Part shown: positions 31,397 through 40,228 of the stretch, piece after piece
Layout: every line of letters begins with the position of its first letter
Position numbering within the stretch: the first letter of the stretch is position 1
Translations under genes and position numbers: made by a program
Assembly: GCA_945877365.1 (NCBI GenBank)
Contig: CAMCRV010000001.1
Coordinates: 91,834 to 155,833 of the forward strand
From: an uncultured Clostridia bacterium
Lineage (GTDB): Bacteria > Bacillota > Clostridia > Oscillospirales > Oscillospiraceae
DNA: 64,000 nucleotides
Direction of reading: 5' to 3'
Notes under the pieces: model-generated
Database searches by the model: none
What the model was told of the DNA's origin: nothing
Seen by the model: the letters and a program-made list of their open reading frames with translations, nothing else

Positions 31397-34300
31397 TTAT
31401 GACAGCTGTATCAGCTGATCCAGATGGAAAAAGTACAGATACAGGGCCTTAACCGGTTTTTCATAGATTCTGGACAGCGCCTGTCCATAGGTTCGCACCT
31501 GAGACTGGTAGCGTTTGACCGTATTGTCCAATGTTTCCGGTGTGACATGGTCTGTCTTGAAATCCACAACTGTGATGCCGTCTTCCTCCAGAATGGCACA
31601 GTCAACAACACCCTGCAGCAGCACCTGCTCTCCCTCCAGCCCTTCGCCGTAGTTGGAGCCATCGTCCAAAACAGAGAATTTGAACTCTCTGAGACAGGGT
31701 ATACCGCTTCGGACTTTGTCTCCAATGGCTGTGCGGAAAAATGCAAGCAGCTTTTCCGGGCTTATCAAACCGCCTTCTTCCGGGGTGAGAAAACCCTCCT
31801 GCGTCAGGCGCAGAACCTCCTTTTGGATGGAATCCGGATTGCCGCAGTTTTCATAGCGGATGTATTGCAGCGCCTTGTGCATAGCATTCCCGAATTGCTT
31901 TCCCATCACCCGGCCTGTCTGGAATCCGGGCTTCCGCCACTGTCGGCTCTGCCGTTCCGGCATAAAGGCATATTCTGCGGCTTCTTCATCCTTCAGGCGT
32001 CCCTTCTTCTGGGTCGCCGTCTGCTTGGAGGGTGCTCTGGTTGCTTCCTCATGGGGATAATGGAAGGAAAGAGCCTGCTTCAGCAAGTCCAGCGCACCAT
32101 CCGGAAGTGTGTGCGTATCCATTTCGGGAAGGCTTTCCCGGGCAGCTGCCTCCGGTGCTTTGGAAACTGTAATTCTCCATGGGCAATCCGAAAGCACAGT
32201 CTCTCGCGGCCGGCCTGCAATTGCATGGAGCACCCCGGCTTCCCGCCGATGCATGGCTGTCAGAAGCACCCACTGACCCGGGCAGGAGGCCTCCCGGCAA
32301 AGGGCTTTCCCGCCGTCAAAATCCATGCGCAGAGCCAAATCCGTCAGATGGCTCTGCAGGGATCGGTCGGCATAAGTCATAACCAGTCTGTCCCGTGCCC
32401 GGGTCATGGCCACATAGAGCACGCGCAGTTCCTCTGACAGGCTCTGCGCTCCCTGCTTCGACGCAATGGCGCGTTTGGCCAGAGATGGATAGCGGATTCT
32501 GCTGTCCGTATCTGCAACGGACAGACCAAGTCCCAGTTCCCTGTCGCACAGAATCTGCGCCTGAAGGCTTTCCCGGTTGAAGCTCCGTCCCAGGCCGCAG
32601 AGGAAAACCACCGGAAATTCCAGCCCCTTTGACTTATGAATACTCATGATGGACACGCTTCCGGCGTTTCCGGAGGCCGATGACAGAAGTCCCTTCTCCT
32701 CCATAGCATCCAGAAAATCCAGAAACTGGCTCAAATCCCGCAGCGTTCCCGTTTCAAATTCCGCCGCCAGTTGGAAAAAAATCTGGAGATTTTCCCGGCG
32801 GGCTTTTCCGTTATCCATGGCTCCATAGATGCTGTCCAGCCGTGTGGCGGAAAAACAGCTTTGCAGCAAACGGGTCAGGGGCTGCCGTCTGGCTTCCAGC
32901 CGAAGCGACTCCAAAAGTCCCAGAAAATGTCTTGCCTTTGGGTTATCCCATTGACACAGTGCATCATAGATGCAGCCCTTTCGATGGGCGCCCCGGAGGG
33001 CAGCCAGATCATCCGCTGTAAATCCGAAAATGGGGCTGGCCAGGGTGCTGAGCAGAGGGATATCCTGCCGGGGATTCACAATAACCTGCAAAAAACTCCG
33101 CACAGATGCGATTTCCTGCGTGCGCAAAAGATCGTTGCCTCCTCCGGAACTGCACCGGATTCCCCGTTCCTCCAAAGCCTGCTGAAAGTAGCAGCCTACG
33201 CTGCCGGGTGACCGCAGAAGAATGACAATATCCTCGGCCTGCACCGGGCGAAGCCGGTCTTCCCCACGAATCAGAATACCCTCCTGCAGCATCGTATGGA
33301 TTCTGTCCGCCACAAACCGGGCTTCTTCCCGATAGCTGTCCTCCTGAATCTCAATGGCATGGAGTTCCACTGCGGCATCCGGCAGAGGATTCCGGGGGAT
33401 TCCCTCTCTCAGCGCCTCTGCCTCCGTGTAGTCCAGCCCACCCAGCGCAGGAGACATACAGGTGGAAAACACATCATTTACCGCCTCCACGATCTCAGGC
33501 CCGGAACGGAAATTATGACTCAGCAAAACCTTTCTGTCACAGCCGGGCTCTGCCTCAGAGGCCGGGGCAAAGGTCTGATACTTTTTCAGAAAGATTTCCG
33601 GGTCTGCAAGACGGAACTGGTAGATAGACTGCTTTACATCCCCCACCAGAAAGCAGTTGTGATTCATCCGGGTCAGAACCGAGAAAATGGCATCCTGGAC
33701 ACCGTTGGAGTCCTGGTATTCATCCACCATCACCTCCCGGAACCGGGAGGCAATCTCTTTGGCGGCAGCCGTGGGGCCGGTTCTGTTCTTTCCCAGAAGC
33801 AAATCCAGCGTCAGATGCTCCATATCTCCAAAGTCCAGCACTCTGCGTACCTTTTTTGCCTGCCGGAAGCTTCTTTCAAACTGCCTTACCAGAGCTATCA
33901 GACCTCGGGTTGCAGAAGCAGTCTGCTGCAAATCCAGCAAGACCTGAGCCGAATCGCCGGAGAATGCCTTTGCCTTTTTGGCAAGTTGCTCCTTGCAGGC
34001 GTTTCGGACTGCCTTTACCTGTTCTGCAAGTTCCGGGTCCGGGTTCTTTTTTGTGGGAAAGGTCAATCTTCCAAAGTCCACACGGCAGTGCTGCACGGTT
34101 TCATCCCAGCCGGCACAGGCAGACAGCGTCTCAAGCTGATACAGTGTCTGCTTCATATTCTCCGATGCCTTTTCCAGCCCGGGGCAGCGATCCAGCATCA
34201 AAATGCACTGCCGGAAGGCCGCAATCTGCCCATTCAGGAATTCATGCAGATCCTCCAAAAGAAATCTGCCCCACACTGTCTGGGCTGCATCGGTTCCCTC

Positions 34301-34912
34301 GGCGATTTCCGCACTCTCAAGGCAGCTGTCCAGCCACTGCTCCGGATTCAGATGGCATCTGGAACTGTCAAATACCTTCTCCACCAGCTCGGGTACCATG
34401 GCATCCGTGCGCCCAAAGCCCTGTGTATCCATAAATGCAATGAAATCCGAATCCTGCGCCATGGTCTCATAGCTGTGCTCCAGCAGATCCTTCAGCACAA
34501 CTTCCCGGATCTCTCTGGTTTCATTTTCATCCGCAACCCGAAAATCCGCCGCCAAATCCAGACGGTAGGCATATTCCCGAAGAATATCCGCACAGAAGCC
34601 GTGCACCGTTGAAATTTTCGTCAGATACAGCCGCTGCATCTGCTTTTGCAGGTGGCGATTCTCCGGCTCCTGAGAAATCCGCTCTGTGAGCTTGGCGGCA
34701 ATTTTCCCCCGAAGCTCGGAGGCTGCCGCCTTTGTATAGGTAATCATCAGAAACGCGTCCAGATTTGCAGGCTTCTGCGGATCCGTCAGATAGGAAAGCA
34801 GGCGATCCACCAGAACCTTGGTCTTACCGGAACCTGCGGCCGCGCTGACCAGAAGATTTCCCCCTCTGTCATAAACCGCCTGATGCTGTTGGGGTGTCAG
34901 TTTATCTGCCAT
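31397..34912 (-). CDS. addA: ATP-dependent helicase/nuclease subunit A
   Basis: 1171 residues, standard AddA size. UvrD-type helicase motifs are complete: Walker A VSAAAGSGKTKVLV, motif II VMVDEYQDSNGVQ, QSIYQFRLADP, SIMSIHKSKGLEFPVVF and VAMTRARDRLV. The C-terminal RecB-like nuclease has GVVDCAIL and VDFKTDHV with the metal-binding acids and lysine. With AddB it resects double-strand ends up to a Chi-like site to load RecA. Its ATG overlaps the end of addB by 11 nt. Confidence 0.97.
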   Translation of the reverse strand: MADKLTPQQHQAVYDRGGNLLVSAAAGSGKTKVLVDRLLSYLTDPQKPANLDAFLMITYTKAAASELRGKIAAKLTERISQEPENRHLQKQMQRLYLTKISTVHGFCADILREYAYRLDLAADFRVADENETREIREVVLKDLLEHSYETMAQDSDFIAFMDTQGFGRTDAMVPELVEKVFDSSRCHLNPEQWLDSCLESAEIAEGTDAAQTVWGRFLLEDLHEFLNGQIAAFRQCILMLDRCPGLEKASENMKQTLYQLETLSACAGWDETVQHCRVDFGRLTFPTKKNPDPELAEQVKAVRNACKEQLAKKAKAFSGDSAQVLLDLQQTASATRGLIALVRQFERSFRQAKKVRRVLDFGDMEHLTLDLLLGKNRTGPTAAAKEIASRFREVMVDEYQDSNGVQDAIFSVLTRMNHNCFLVGDVKQSIYQFRLADPEIFLKKYQTFAPASEAEPGCDRKVLLSHNFRSGPEIVEAVNDVFSTCMSPALGGLDYTEAEALREGIPRNPLPDAAVELHAIEIQEDSYREEARFVADRIHTMLQEGILIRGEDRLRPVQAEDIVILLRSPGSVGCYFQQALEERGIRCSSGGGNDLLRTQEIASVRSFLQVIVNPRQDIPLLSTLASPIFGFTADDLAALRGAHRKGCIYDALCQWDNPKARHFLGLLESLRLEARRQPLTRLLQSCFSATRLDSIYGAMDNGKARRENLQIFFQLAAEFETGTLRDLSQFLDFLDAMEEKGLLSSASGNAGSVSIMSIHKSKGLEFPVVFLCGLGRSFNRESLQAQILCDRELGLGLSVADTDSRIRYPSLAKRAIASKQGAQSLSEELRVLYVAMTRARDRLVMTYADRSLQSHLTDLALRMDFDGGKALCREASCPGQWVLLTAMHRREAGVLHAIAGRPRETVLSDCPWRITVSKAPEAAARESLPEMDTHTLPDGALDLLKQALSFHYPHEEATRAPSKQTATQKKGRLKDEEAAEYAFMPERQSRQWRKPGFQTGRVMGKQFGNAMHKALQYIRYENCGNPDSIQKEVLRLTQEGFLTPEEGGLISPEKLLAFFRTAIGDKVRSGIPCLREFKFSVLDDGSNYGEGLEGEQVLLQGVVDCAILEEDGITVVDFKTDHVTPETLDNTVKRYQSQVRTYGQALSRIYEKPVKALYLYFFHLDQLIQLS

Positions 34913-37900
34913 TGGGCTCCATCTCCTTTCTGATCTCCTCCCAGAACCGCTCCGGTTTCATGGCTTTATAATTTCTGCGTCCCTGATCTGCTGTTTCATG
35001 GCAGATGGTGCCATAGGGACAATAGGCACAGGCATCATGGCTGGCCCCCCGGGTATAGGGGTTGGGCGAAATATTTCCGGAGGCAATGTCCTCAACCATG
35101 TTCGCCAGAATGTGAAACACATAACCCTCCAACAGCTTCAGCTGATCCCGGTCTGCCAGATCGCCGGACAGGCTGCCGTCCTTTTTGACACAATAGCACA
35201 TTCTCCGGGGCGTGTCTCCGGGCTCCATAGCCTGAAGGACTTCCTCATCCCGAAGGAGAAGACCCTTTCGTTTCCATTGGCTCTGCCGGGCCTCTTCCGC
35301 TTCCTCCGGGGTCAGTTTTCCATCTGCCGGTATGTAGGGCGCCCTTGCCGGAAAATACTGAACTCCCGCCGGAATGGGATTTTCCCCCAGCAGACTCTGG
35401 GCATCCTGCTTCATGGCAAACAAATACAAAAGCATCTGCAAACCCACGCCGTTAAACACATCGCAATAATCGAAATCTTTCTTTCCGGTTTTATAATCCA
35501 CTACCCGGTAGTAATCCGTCCCATGACAATGCCAAATATCCACCCGATCCACGAAGCCCCGGAGAATGGCCTTCATGGCATGGTTTGCAATGGCAATGGG
35601 CGGCAGCCCGTCCTCACCGCCGAAATTCACCTCAAAGTCCCGGGGCTGGAACAAAGAGTGGCTCAGTTCCTCCCACAGCTCCTGCACCACCATATCCAGC
35701 TCCCGGATATTCCGGCGGAACAGATAGGTCATCCGTTCCGATTCCATCTGGCTGAACCGCTGTGCGGCATATTCCTCGCTGTACCGGTGGGCAATTTCCA
35801 GGGTTTCCTCCAGAGAAACCTGGGAAAAGCCTCCGTTCTCCCGAATCTGACGGGCTGTTTGCTCCAGCACCCAGTGGACATAGGTACCAAACTCCGCAGG
35901 GTCAATCTCCGCCTCTTTGCGTTCCCTGGCTCGGAGCCCATATTTCAGGAAATAGGACAGGCGGCACTCTGCCTGACAGTCAATCTGGGATGCCGACAGG
36001 TTCAGCGTAGAGCCGTACAGCTTTTGGATATTCTCCTTTTCAATTTTGCCAAGGCCGTAGTTTTTTCTGGCGGCTGCTTCCTGATAGCCGTCCATGACAT
36101 TCAATTCCTCTGCCGGTTTCTGAGCCTGCCACTGTGCCAGCCAGGCTCCTGCCTCCCAGGAATCTGCCTGGGCGAAGTCCAGCCCATCCGGAATCTGCGA
36201 TACGCCCCCAGCCAGTCCTTCCAGACGCCGGAACACAAAGGAGGGCTGATCCCCGGAATAGAACACCCGGATGCTTTCCATAGCACCGCAGAACACGCCG
36301 TAAATCTCCGCAAACTCCGCCTGAATTCCCTCCATGGCACCGCCGGTCAGGGGAACGCCCAGCTTTCGCAGCGTCACCCGTTCCTGATCCGTCAAAACAC
36401 CATTGGAGCCGCTGTAGCCCGGCAGGCTGCCTTCCTTGGCTCCCAGAAGAATCAGATGCTTCTGCTGGTTGCAGCGCATGGCGGTGACAGGGCCCATCTG
36501 AAGGGCATCCAGCACAGGGGGAATGGTTCCCACATCATACTGGCTCAGCAACAGGCGCAGGAGTCTGGTAAAATGCTCTGCATCCCAGTGGGTATTCCCC
36601 AGAACATCATACATCTGCTCCAATGCGGACAGAAGAATCTCCCAGAGCTGATTCAGAATCTGCGCCTCCCGATTGTCCCCCAGATCATCCAGCTGATCTG
36701 CAAGCTCTGTCAGCTGGGATTCCATATCCAGCTCCTCCAGAAAACGGTACAGCGCCATGACCTGCTCCCGGAGATCTTTGGCATTCCGGAAGCCCTGCTT
36801 CATCCGAATCAGCGGATCCATCGCCTGTCTTCGTGCAGCATTCAGGGATTCCAGCCGCTGTCTGGACGCTTCATCCCACTGGCCGCCCAGCCCATCCGGG
36901 TGAAAAAGCCAGTCCTGTTCCCACCGCTGTCCGCGAATGCCCCAGAGAATGGCATAATTCTCCACCAAATCACAGGCATCCAGGCTCAGCGGACTCATGG
37001 CAGAGCGGAGATAACGGAAGGTATCTCTCTGCTCAAAGCCACCCAGCGCCGCATCCAGCGCCGTCAGGACAGTGTTGAGCACACTTTTCTGCAGAATATC
37101 CTCTGTTCCGGACTGATAAACCGGAATGTGAAACCGCTGAAAAACCAGATCCACCAGGCAGCCGTATTCCGCCATGTCTGTACACACCAGCGCAATATCC
37201 CGATACCGGCAGCCGGAACGCACCAGCTCCATCACGCGCTGCGCCGCACCCATACACTCCTGCCAGACAGATTCGGCATGGTAAACCTTCAGGACATTCC
37301 CCGCGCAGCCTTCTTCGATACCGCCCTGATACAGCTTCTCCCGTACCGGATTCACCGCAAGCTCAGGGGTGTCAAGATACTCTATCTCCACAGCAACATC
37401 CTGCCGCCGGGCACAGCGAATCAGATCCCGGGCAGTCTGGGCGGCCTTCTCAAAGGCCAGCCGATCCGTTTCCGGCCTGTCGCAGTTCAGGCTCACTGTG
37501 ACATCCGGGGAAACCTGAATCAGATATTGGAGGATTGCCATATTCTGTCGGGTAAAATCCGGGAAACCGTCTATGTAAAACACATGATTCTGCCCAAAGG
37601 TTCCCATCTCCAGATGCTCCAGCAGCCAGGTCATCTGATCCCGGGGGTCCCGTTTTCCCTGAGCACACAGGGCGTCGTAGCCTTCCATCAGAAGGGACAG
37701 CTCCTCCAGCTTCTGCGCCAGATTGCCCTCCGTCTGTTTTGCCGCAAAAGCAAGATCTGCCGGGGTAATGCAGCAGCGTTTGAATTCATCCACCGCATCA
37801 ATCAGCCCGGTGAGAAACTCCGGCTTTGTCTCGACGGAGGCATACGCTTTCAGACGGCTGCTGAGCTGCCGGGCTGCGGCTGCCATGGCCACCAGTCGGC

Positions 37901-38162
37901 CGCCGTTATCCAGGCATTCCTGTGTGGCGCTCCCCAGGTCATCCGCCACCCTCCGGGCAAGACGGGTAAAGGACAGAACCTCCGCATAGCGGCTGGCGGT
38001 GTCTCCGGCAGCCGCTGCCAGCCTCCGTTCCGTTTCGTGGCTGATAAGCTCCGGAACCATCAGAATCCGTCCCTCCCGCCTCTGCCGGACATCCCGGGCT
38101 ATTCGGTTCAAAATCTCCTGTCGGTTGGCCGTCCAGTCCCGACCCAATAGCAGATGCAGCAT
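34902..38162 (-). CDS. addB: ATP-dependent nuclease subunit B
   Basis: 1086 residues of the AddB family. The C-terminal nuclease domain (VVDYKTGKKDFDY) and the iron-sulfur cysteines are present: one near IDCQAECRLSYF and the trio in HDACAYCPYGTICHE. The N-terminal site that reads GRSGSGKT in B. subtilis is GRDWTANRQ here, so the Walker A motif is lost, while the following LMVPELISHETER and SFTRLARRV are conserved. ATP hydrolysis by AddB is not essential for translocation in known enzymes, so the complex is probably active. It precedes addA and has a TTCACA/TGATAT promoter. Confidence 0.95.
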   Translation of the reverse strand: MLHLLLGRDWTANRQEILNRIARDVRQRREGRILMVPELISHETERRLAAAAGDTASRYAEVLSFTRLARRVADDLGSATQECLDNGGRLVAMAAAARQLSSRLKAYASVETKPEFLTGLIDAVDEFKRCCITPADLAFAAKQTEGNLAQKLEELSLLMEGYDALCAQGKRDPRDQMTWLLEHLEMGTFGQNHVFYIDGFPDFTRQNMAILQYLIQVSPDVTVSLNCDRPETDRLAFEKAAQTARDLIRCARRQDVAVEIEYLDTPELAVNPVREKLYQGGIEEGCAGNVLKVYHAESVWQECMGAAQRVMELVRSGCRYRDIALVCTDMAEYGCLVDLVFQRFHIPVYQSGTEDILQKSVLNTVLTALDAALGGFEQRDTFRYLRSAMSPLSLDACDLVENYAILWGIRGQRWEQDWLFHPDGLGGQWDEASRQRLESLNAARRQAMDPLIRMKQGFRNAKDLREQVMALYRFLEELDMESQLTELADQLDDLGDNREAQILNQLWEILLSALEQMYDVLGNTHWDAEHFTRLLRLLLSQYDVGTIPPVLDALQMGPVTAMRCNQQKHLILLGAKEGSLPGYSGSNGVLTDQERVTLRKLGVPLTGGAMEGIQAEFAEIYGVFCGAMESIRVFYSGDQPSFVFRRLEGLAGGVSQIPDGLDFAQADSWEAGAWLAQWQAQKPAEELNVMDGYQEAAARKNYGLGKIEKENIQKLYGSTLNLSASQIDCQAECRLSYFLKYGLRARERKEAEIDPAEFGTYVHWVLEQTARQIRENGGFSQVSLEETLEIAHRYSEEYAAQRFSQMESERMTYLFRRNIRELDMVVQELWEELSHSLFQPRDFEVNFGGEDGLPPIAIANHAMKAILRGFVDRVDIWHCHGTDYYRVVDYKTGKKDFDYCDVFNGVGLQMLLYLFAMKQDAQSLLGENPIPAGVQYFPARAPYIPADGKLTPEEAEEARQSQWKRKGLLLRDEEVLQAMEPGDTPRRMCYCVKKDGSLSGDLADRDQLKLLEGYVFHILANMVEDIASGNISPNPYTRGASHDACAYCPYGTICHETADQGRRNYKAMKPERFWEEIRKEMEPNGR

Positions 38163-38189
38163 GGCGATCTCCCCTTCTTTGCGTTTTGT

Positions 38190-38218
38190 ATATCATATCA
38201 CAGATTCTGTCCTGTGAA
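38190..38218 (-). promoter_or_regulatory. Promoter of addBA
   Basis: On the minus strand: TTCACA (38213-38218), 17 bp, TGATAT (38190-38195), with a GGGGAG ribosome site before ATG 38162. Confidence 0.5.
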
Positions 38219-38229
38219 CAGGGCACAAT

Positions 38230-38841
38230 TCAGGGTTCAAAGAAATGATTTTCCAGTTTTCCCAGCTGATCCAGCAGGAAGAAGCGGACTTCATAACCCT
38301 CCTCCCCAGCCAGCGTTTTTTCCAGCGTACCGGAAATACCAGCCTCTGCCGAGACCTCCTGAAAGCCTTCGCTGGTGGCAGGCAGGCACAGCGTTGGAAA
38401 CGCAACGCACCACCAGTTGTGCCCCTCTCCCTCCCCTATGGTAATCCGCAAAGCATCATAGACTCCTGCCGGGAGAGAAAAGGTGTCGTAGAAGCGCGTA
38501 TCAAAGGTCTCCCTGCACAGGCTCACCGCCGCACTGCAGGTGCTTCCTGCCATTTGCAGGGTCTGATTGGCAAGCTCCTGAATCTCAGGCAGGTGCTCCC
38601 GAAGATACTGCCTTGCCTGGGTGCTGTCCGGCATCTGCCCCATCGTCTGCTGAAGGCTGTTGACAACGGCATCTTTAACCAGCAGCTTCTGCCGTTGATC
38701 CTCCGAATCGTCGGAATTTGCTACCACATGAAATCGTATCAGATCCTGTGCCAGCTGTTTTTTGTCCGACAGAAAGCTCCCGCACCAGACCATCACCAGC
38801 AGCAAAATACAAATGTACACCCTTTGAAATAGTTTTCTCAC
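38230..38841 (-). CDS. spoIIR: Stage II sporulation protein R
   Basis: 203 residues from GTG 38841, chosen because it opens just before the single membrane/signal helix (YICILLLVMVWCGSF). The family core is present: LIRFHVVANSDDSEDQRQK, LVKDAVV, and the C-terminal AGVYDALRITIGEGEGHNWW with CVAFPTLCLP. SpoIIR is made in the forespore, exported, and triggers SpoIIGA to process pro-sigma-E in the mother cell. A hairpin between ispE and this gene separates or regulates the transcripts. The ribosome site (GGACGG) is weak. Confidence 0.9.
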   Translation of the reverse strand: MRKLFQRVYICILLLVMVWCGSFLSDKKQLAQDLIRFHVVANSDDSEDQRQKLLVKDAVVNSLQQTMGQMPDSTQARQYLREHLPEIQELANQTLQMAGSTCSAAVSLCRETFDTRFYDTFSLPAGVYDALRITIGEGEGHNWWCVAFPTLCLPATSEGFQEVSAEAGISGTLEKTLAGEEGYEVRFFLLDQLGKLENHFFEP

Positions 38842-38848
38842 GAAAAAC

Positions 38849-38881
38849 ACCGTCCATACCAGATTATCCTCAGTATGGACG
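38849..38881 (-). terminator. Hairpin between ispE and spoIIR
   Basis: A perfect 10-bp stem, CCGTCCATAC with GTATGGACGG, 13-nt loop, then TGTTTTTCG on the minus strand. It fits an ispE terminator, but its 3' arm also carries the ribosome-site region of spoIIR. Confidence 0.65.
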
Positions 38882-38894
38882 GCAATATCCAGAA

Positions 38895-39752
38895 TTATAC
38901 AGGTTCCGCAAGGAATGTCTGGGGGTAGAATTCCAGAAGCCTGTCCATGGCCAGCTTTGCAGCGGTGCTGTCGGGCATCAGGGCAAAGACTACGGAGCCG
39001 GAGCCGGTCATCTGTGCCGTCAGGGCGCCGCAATCCATGCAGATGCCCTTGATATGCTCAATTTCCGGATGGTCACAGCTGACGGCAGGCTCGAATACAT
39101 TCAGAACCTGTGCAGCAATCCCGGTCAGGCTGCCTTCGCAGATTGCCTTTTCCATAGCTTCGTGGTCAGGGCGGCGCAGGATTTCTTCCGCATCCAGCCG
39201 TCGGAACAAAACAGGCGTGGAAATGGAGAACTCCGGCTTGCACAGCACAATGGGACACTTAGGAATGTCCGGCAATCGGCGCAGGATCTCTCCCCTGCCC
39301 TCTGCCACTGCCGTTCCCATCATTACGCAGAACGGAACATCGCTTCCTACCTCTGCGCCCAGAGCCGCAAGTTCTTCTGCCGTGTAGGGAGTGCCATAAT
39401 GCCGGTTCAATGCCCGGAGAACCGCCGCCGCATCCGCGCTTCCCCCACCCATTCCGGCACCGGAGGGAACATTTTTGGTAATGCGGATGGTGATTCCTTC
39501 CGGGTCTATCCTGACACACCGGAAAAACAGGGCGGCGGCCTTCCAGGCCAGGTTCCGGCTGTCACAGGGAACCCCCTCCTGACTGCAGACCAGTTCCCAT
39601 TCTTTTCCGGTTCCCAGATCCAGCTCAATATCGTCTCCCAGGGAGACGGACTGCATGACGCCTTTCAGATCATGGTAGCCGTCAGGCCGCCTGGACAGGA
39701 CATCCAAAGACAGATTGATTTTTGCATATGCCTTTTCCCGGAGTGTGATCAC
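38895..39752 (-). CDS. ispE: 4-diphosphocytidyl-2-C-methyl-D-erythritol kinase
   Basis: 285 residues of the GHMP kinase family: AYAKINLSLDVLSRRPDGYH, the ATP loop NVPSGAGMGGGSADAAAVLRAL, and MTGSGSVVFAL near the C-terminus. It phosphorylates CDP-methylerythritol in the non-mevalonate isoprenoid pathway. The start is GTG 39752 with a GGGAGG site 7 nt upstream. It is transcribed toward spoIIR, a common neighbour in Clostridia. Confidence 0.95.
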   Translation of the reverse strand: MITLREKAYAKINLSLDVLSRRPDGYHDLKGVMQSVSLGDDIELDLGTGKEWELVCSQEGVPCDSRNLAWKAAALFFRCVRIDPEGITIRITKNVPSGAGMGGGSADAAAVLRALNRHYGTPYTAEELAALGAEVGSDVPFCVMMGTAVAEGRGEILRRLPDIPKCPIVLCKPEFSISTPVLFRRLDAEEILRRPDHEAMEKAICEGSLTGIAAQVLNVFEPAVSCDHPEIEHIKGICMDCGALTAQMTGSGSVVFALMPDSTAAKLAMDRLLEFYPQTFLAEPV

Positions 39753-39943
39753 AATAATTCCTCCCTAACACTTTTTTATATCATAGCGGAAAATGCAGTA
39801 TTTTGCAATTACCAAGTGGAAGGTATCATATTTTTTCATTTGCAGGGCAAGCTATCCCTGTACAAAACAGGGATGCTCTGAAACGCGGGATCATGATCCG
39901 CATACAGCCAATTCGGAGTTCCCTCAGAAAAGGAGGAAATATC
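39753..39943 (+). other. Leader region of the DUF378 gene with two small hairpins
   Basis: ATCCCTGT-ACAAA-ACAGGGAT (about 39852-39872) and GCGG(G)ATCATGATCCGC (about 39884-39901) are inverted repeats before the AGGAGG site at 39931. A TTTGCA/TATCAT pair with 16-bp spacing could be the promoter. No known riboswitch is recognised. Confidence 0.35.
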
Positions 39944-40147
39944 GTGGATACCATTGCGCTCATCCTGTCCATTATCGGATGTCTGAACTGGGGTCTGGTG
40001 GGGATTTTCCAGTTTGATCTTGTGGCATGGCTGTTTGGCGGACAGGGTTCCCTGTTCAGCAGACTGGTTTACACCATTGTCGGCCTTGCCGGTCTTTGGT
40101 GCATTTCTTTTCTGTTTCGGAAAAACGCCTTTCTTGGCGGCGAGTAA
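39944..40147 (+). CDS. DUF378 (YuzA-like) small membrane protein
   Basis: 67 residues from GTG 39944, set by AGGAGG 7 nt upstream. Two membrane helices with the family pattern IALILSIIGCLNWGLVGIFQ, FDLVAWLFGG, then LVYTIVGLAGLWCISFLF. The function of DUF378 proteins is not known; they are small membrane proteins widespread in Firmicutes. It is monocistronic, followed by an unusual nested hairpin. Confidence 0.85.
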   Translation: MDTIALILSIIGCLNWGLVGIFQFDLVAWLFGGQGSLFSRLVYTIVGLAGLWCISFLFRKNAFLGGE

Positions 40148-40150
40148 AAT

Positions 40151-40222
40151 GCGGCAGCAAAATGATATGTACCCCCAATACTGGACATCCAGTAACGGGG
40201 GTACATATCAAAACGCTGCCGC
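40151..40222. terminator. Nested three-tier hairpin between convergent genes
   Basis: Three inverted repeats lie inside each other: GCGGCAGC/GCTGCCGC (40151-40158 and 40215-40222), GATATGTACCCCC/GGGGGTACATATC (40164-40176 and 40197-40209) and TACTGG/CCAGTA with an ACAT loop. It is followed by TTTTTATC on the plus strand. It is much longer than the other terminators here, so it may be a small inserted palindrome now serving as terminator. Confidence 0.7.
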
Positions 40223-40228
40223 TTTTTA

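Noticed and set aside
31222..31452. Arg/Ile/Thr repeat ORF (RIRTRTRT type)
   Set aside because: It is the +1 frame over the Asn/Gln codon run. It lacks a good ribosome site and runs through the terminator, so the repeats are a by-product of the NQ codons.
34998..38150. 1050-codon open frame on the plus strand
   Set aside because: Antisense to addB. No ribosome site, promoter or family motif; produced by codon bias of the real gene.
38230..39033. 267-residue version of SpoIIR starting at 39033
   Set aside because: The extra N-terminus overlaps ispE, has no family similarity and would bury the signal helix; GTG 38841 fits the family length.
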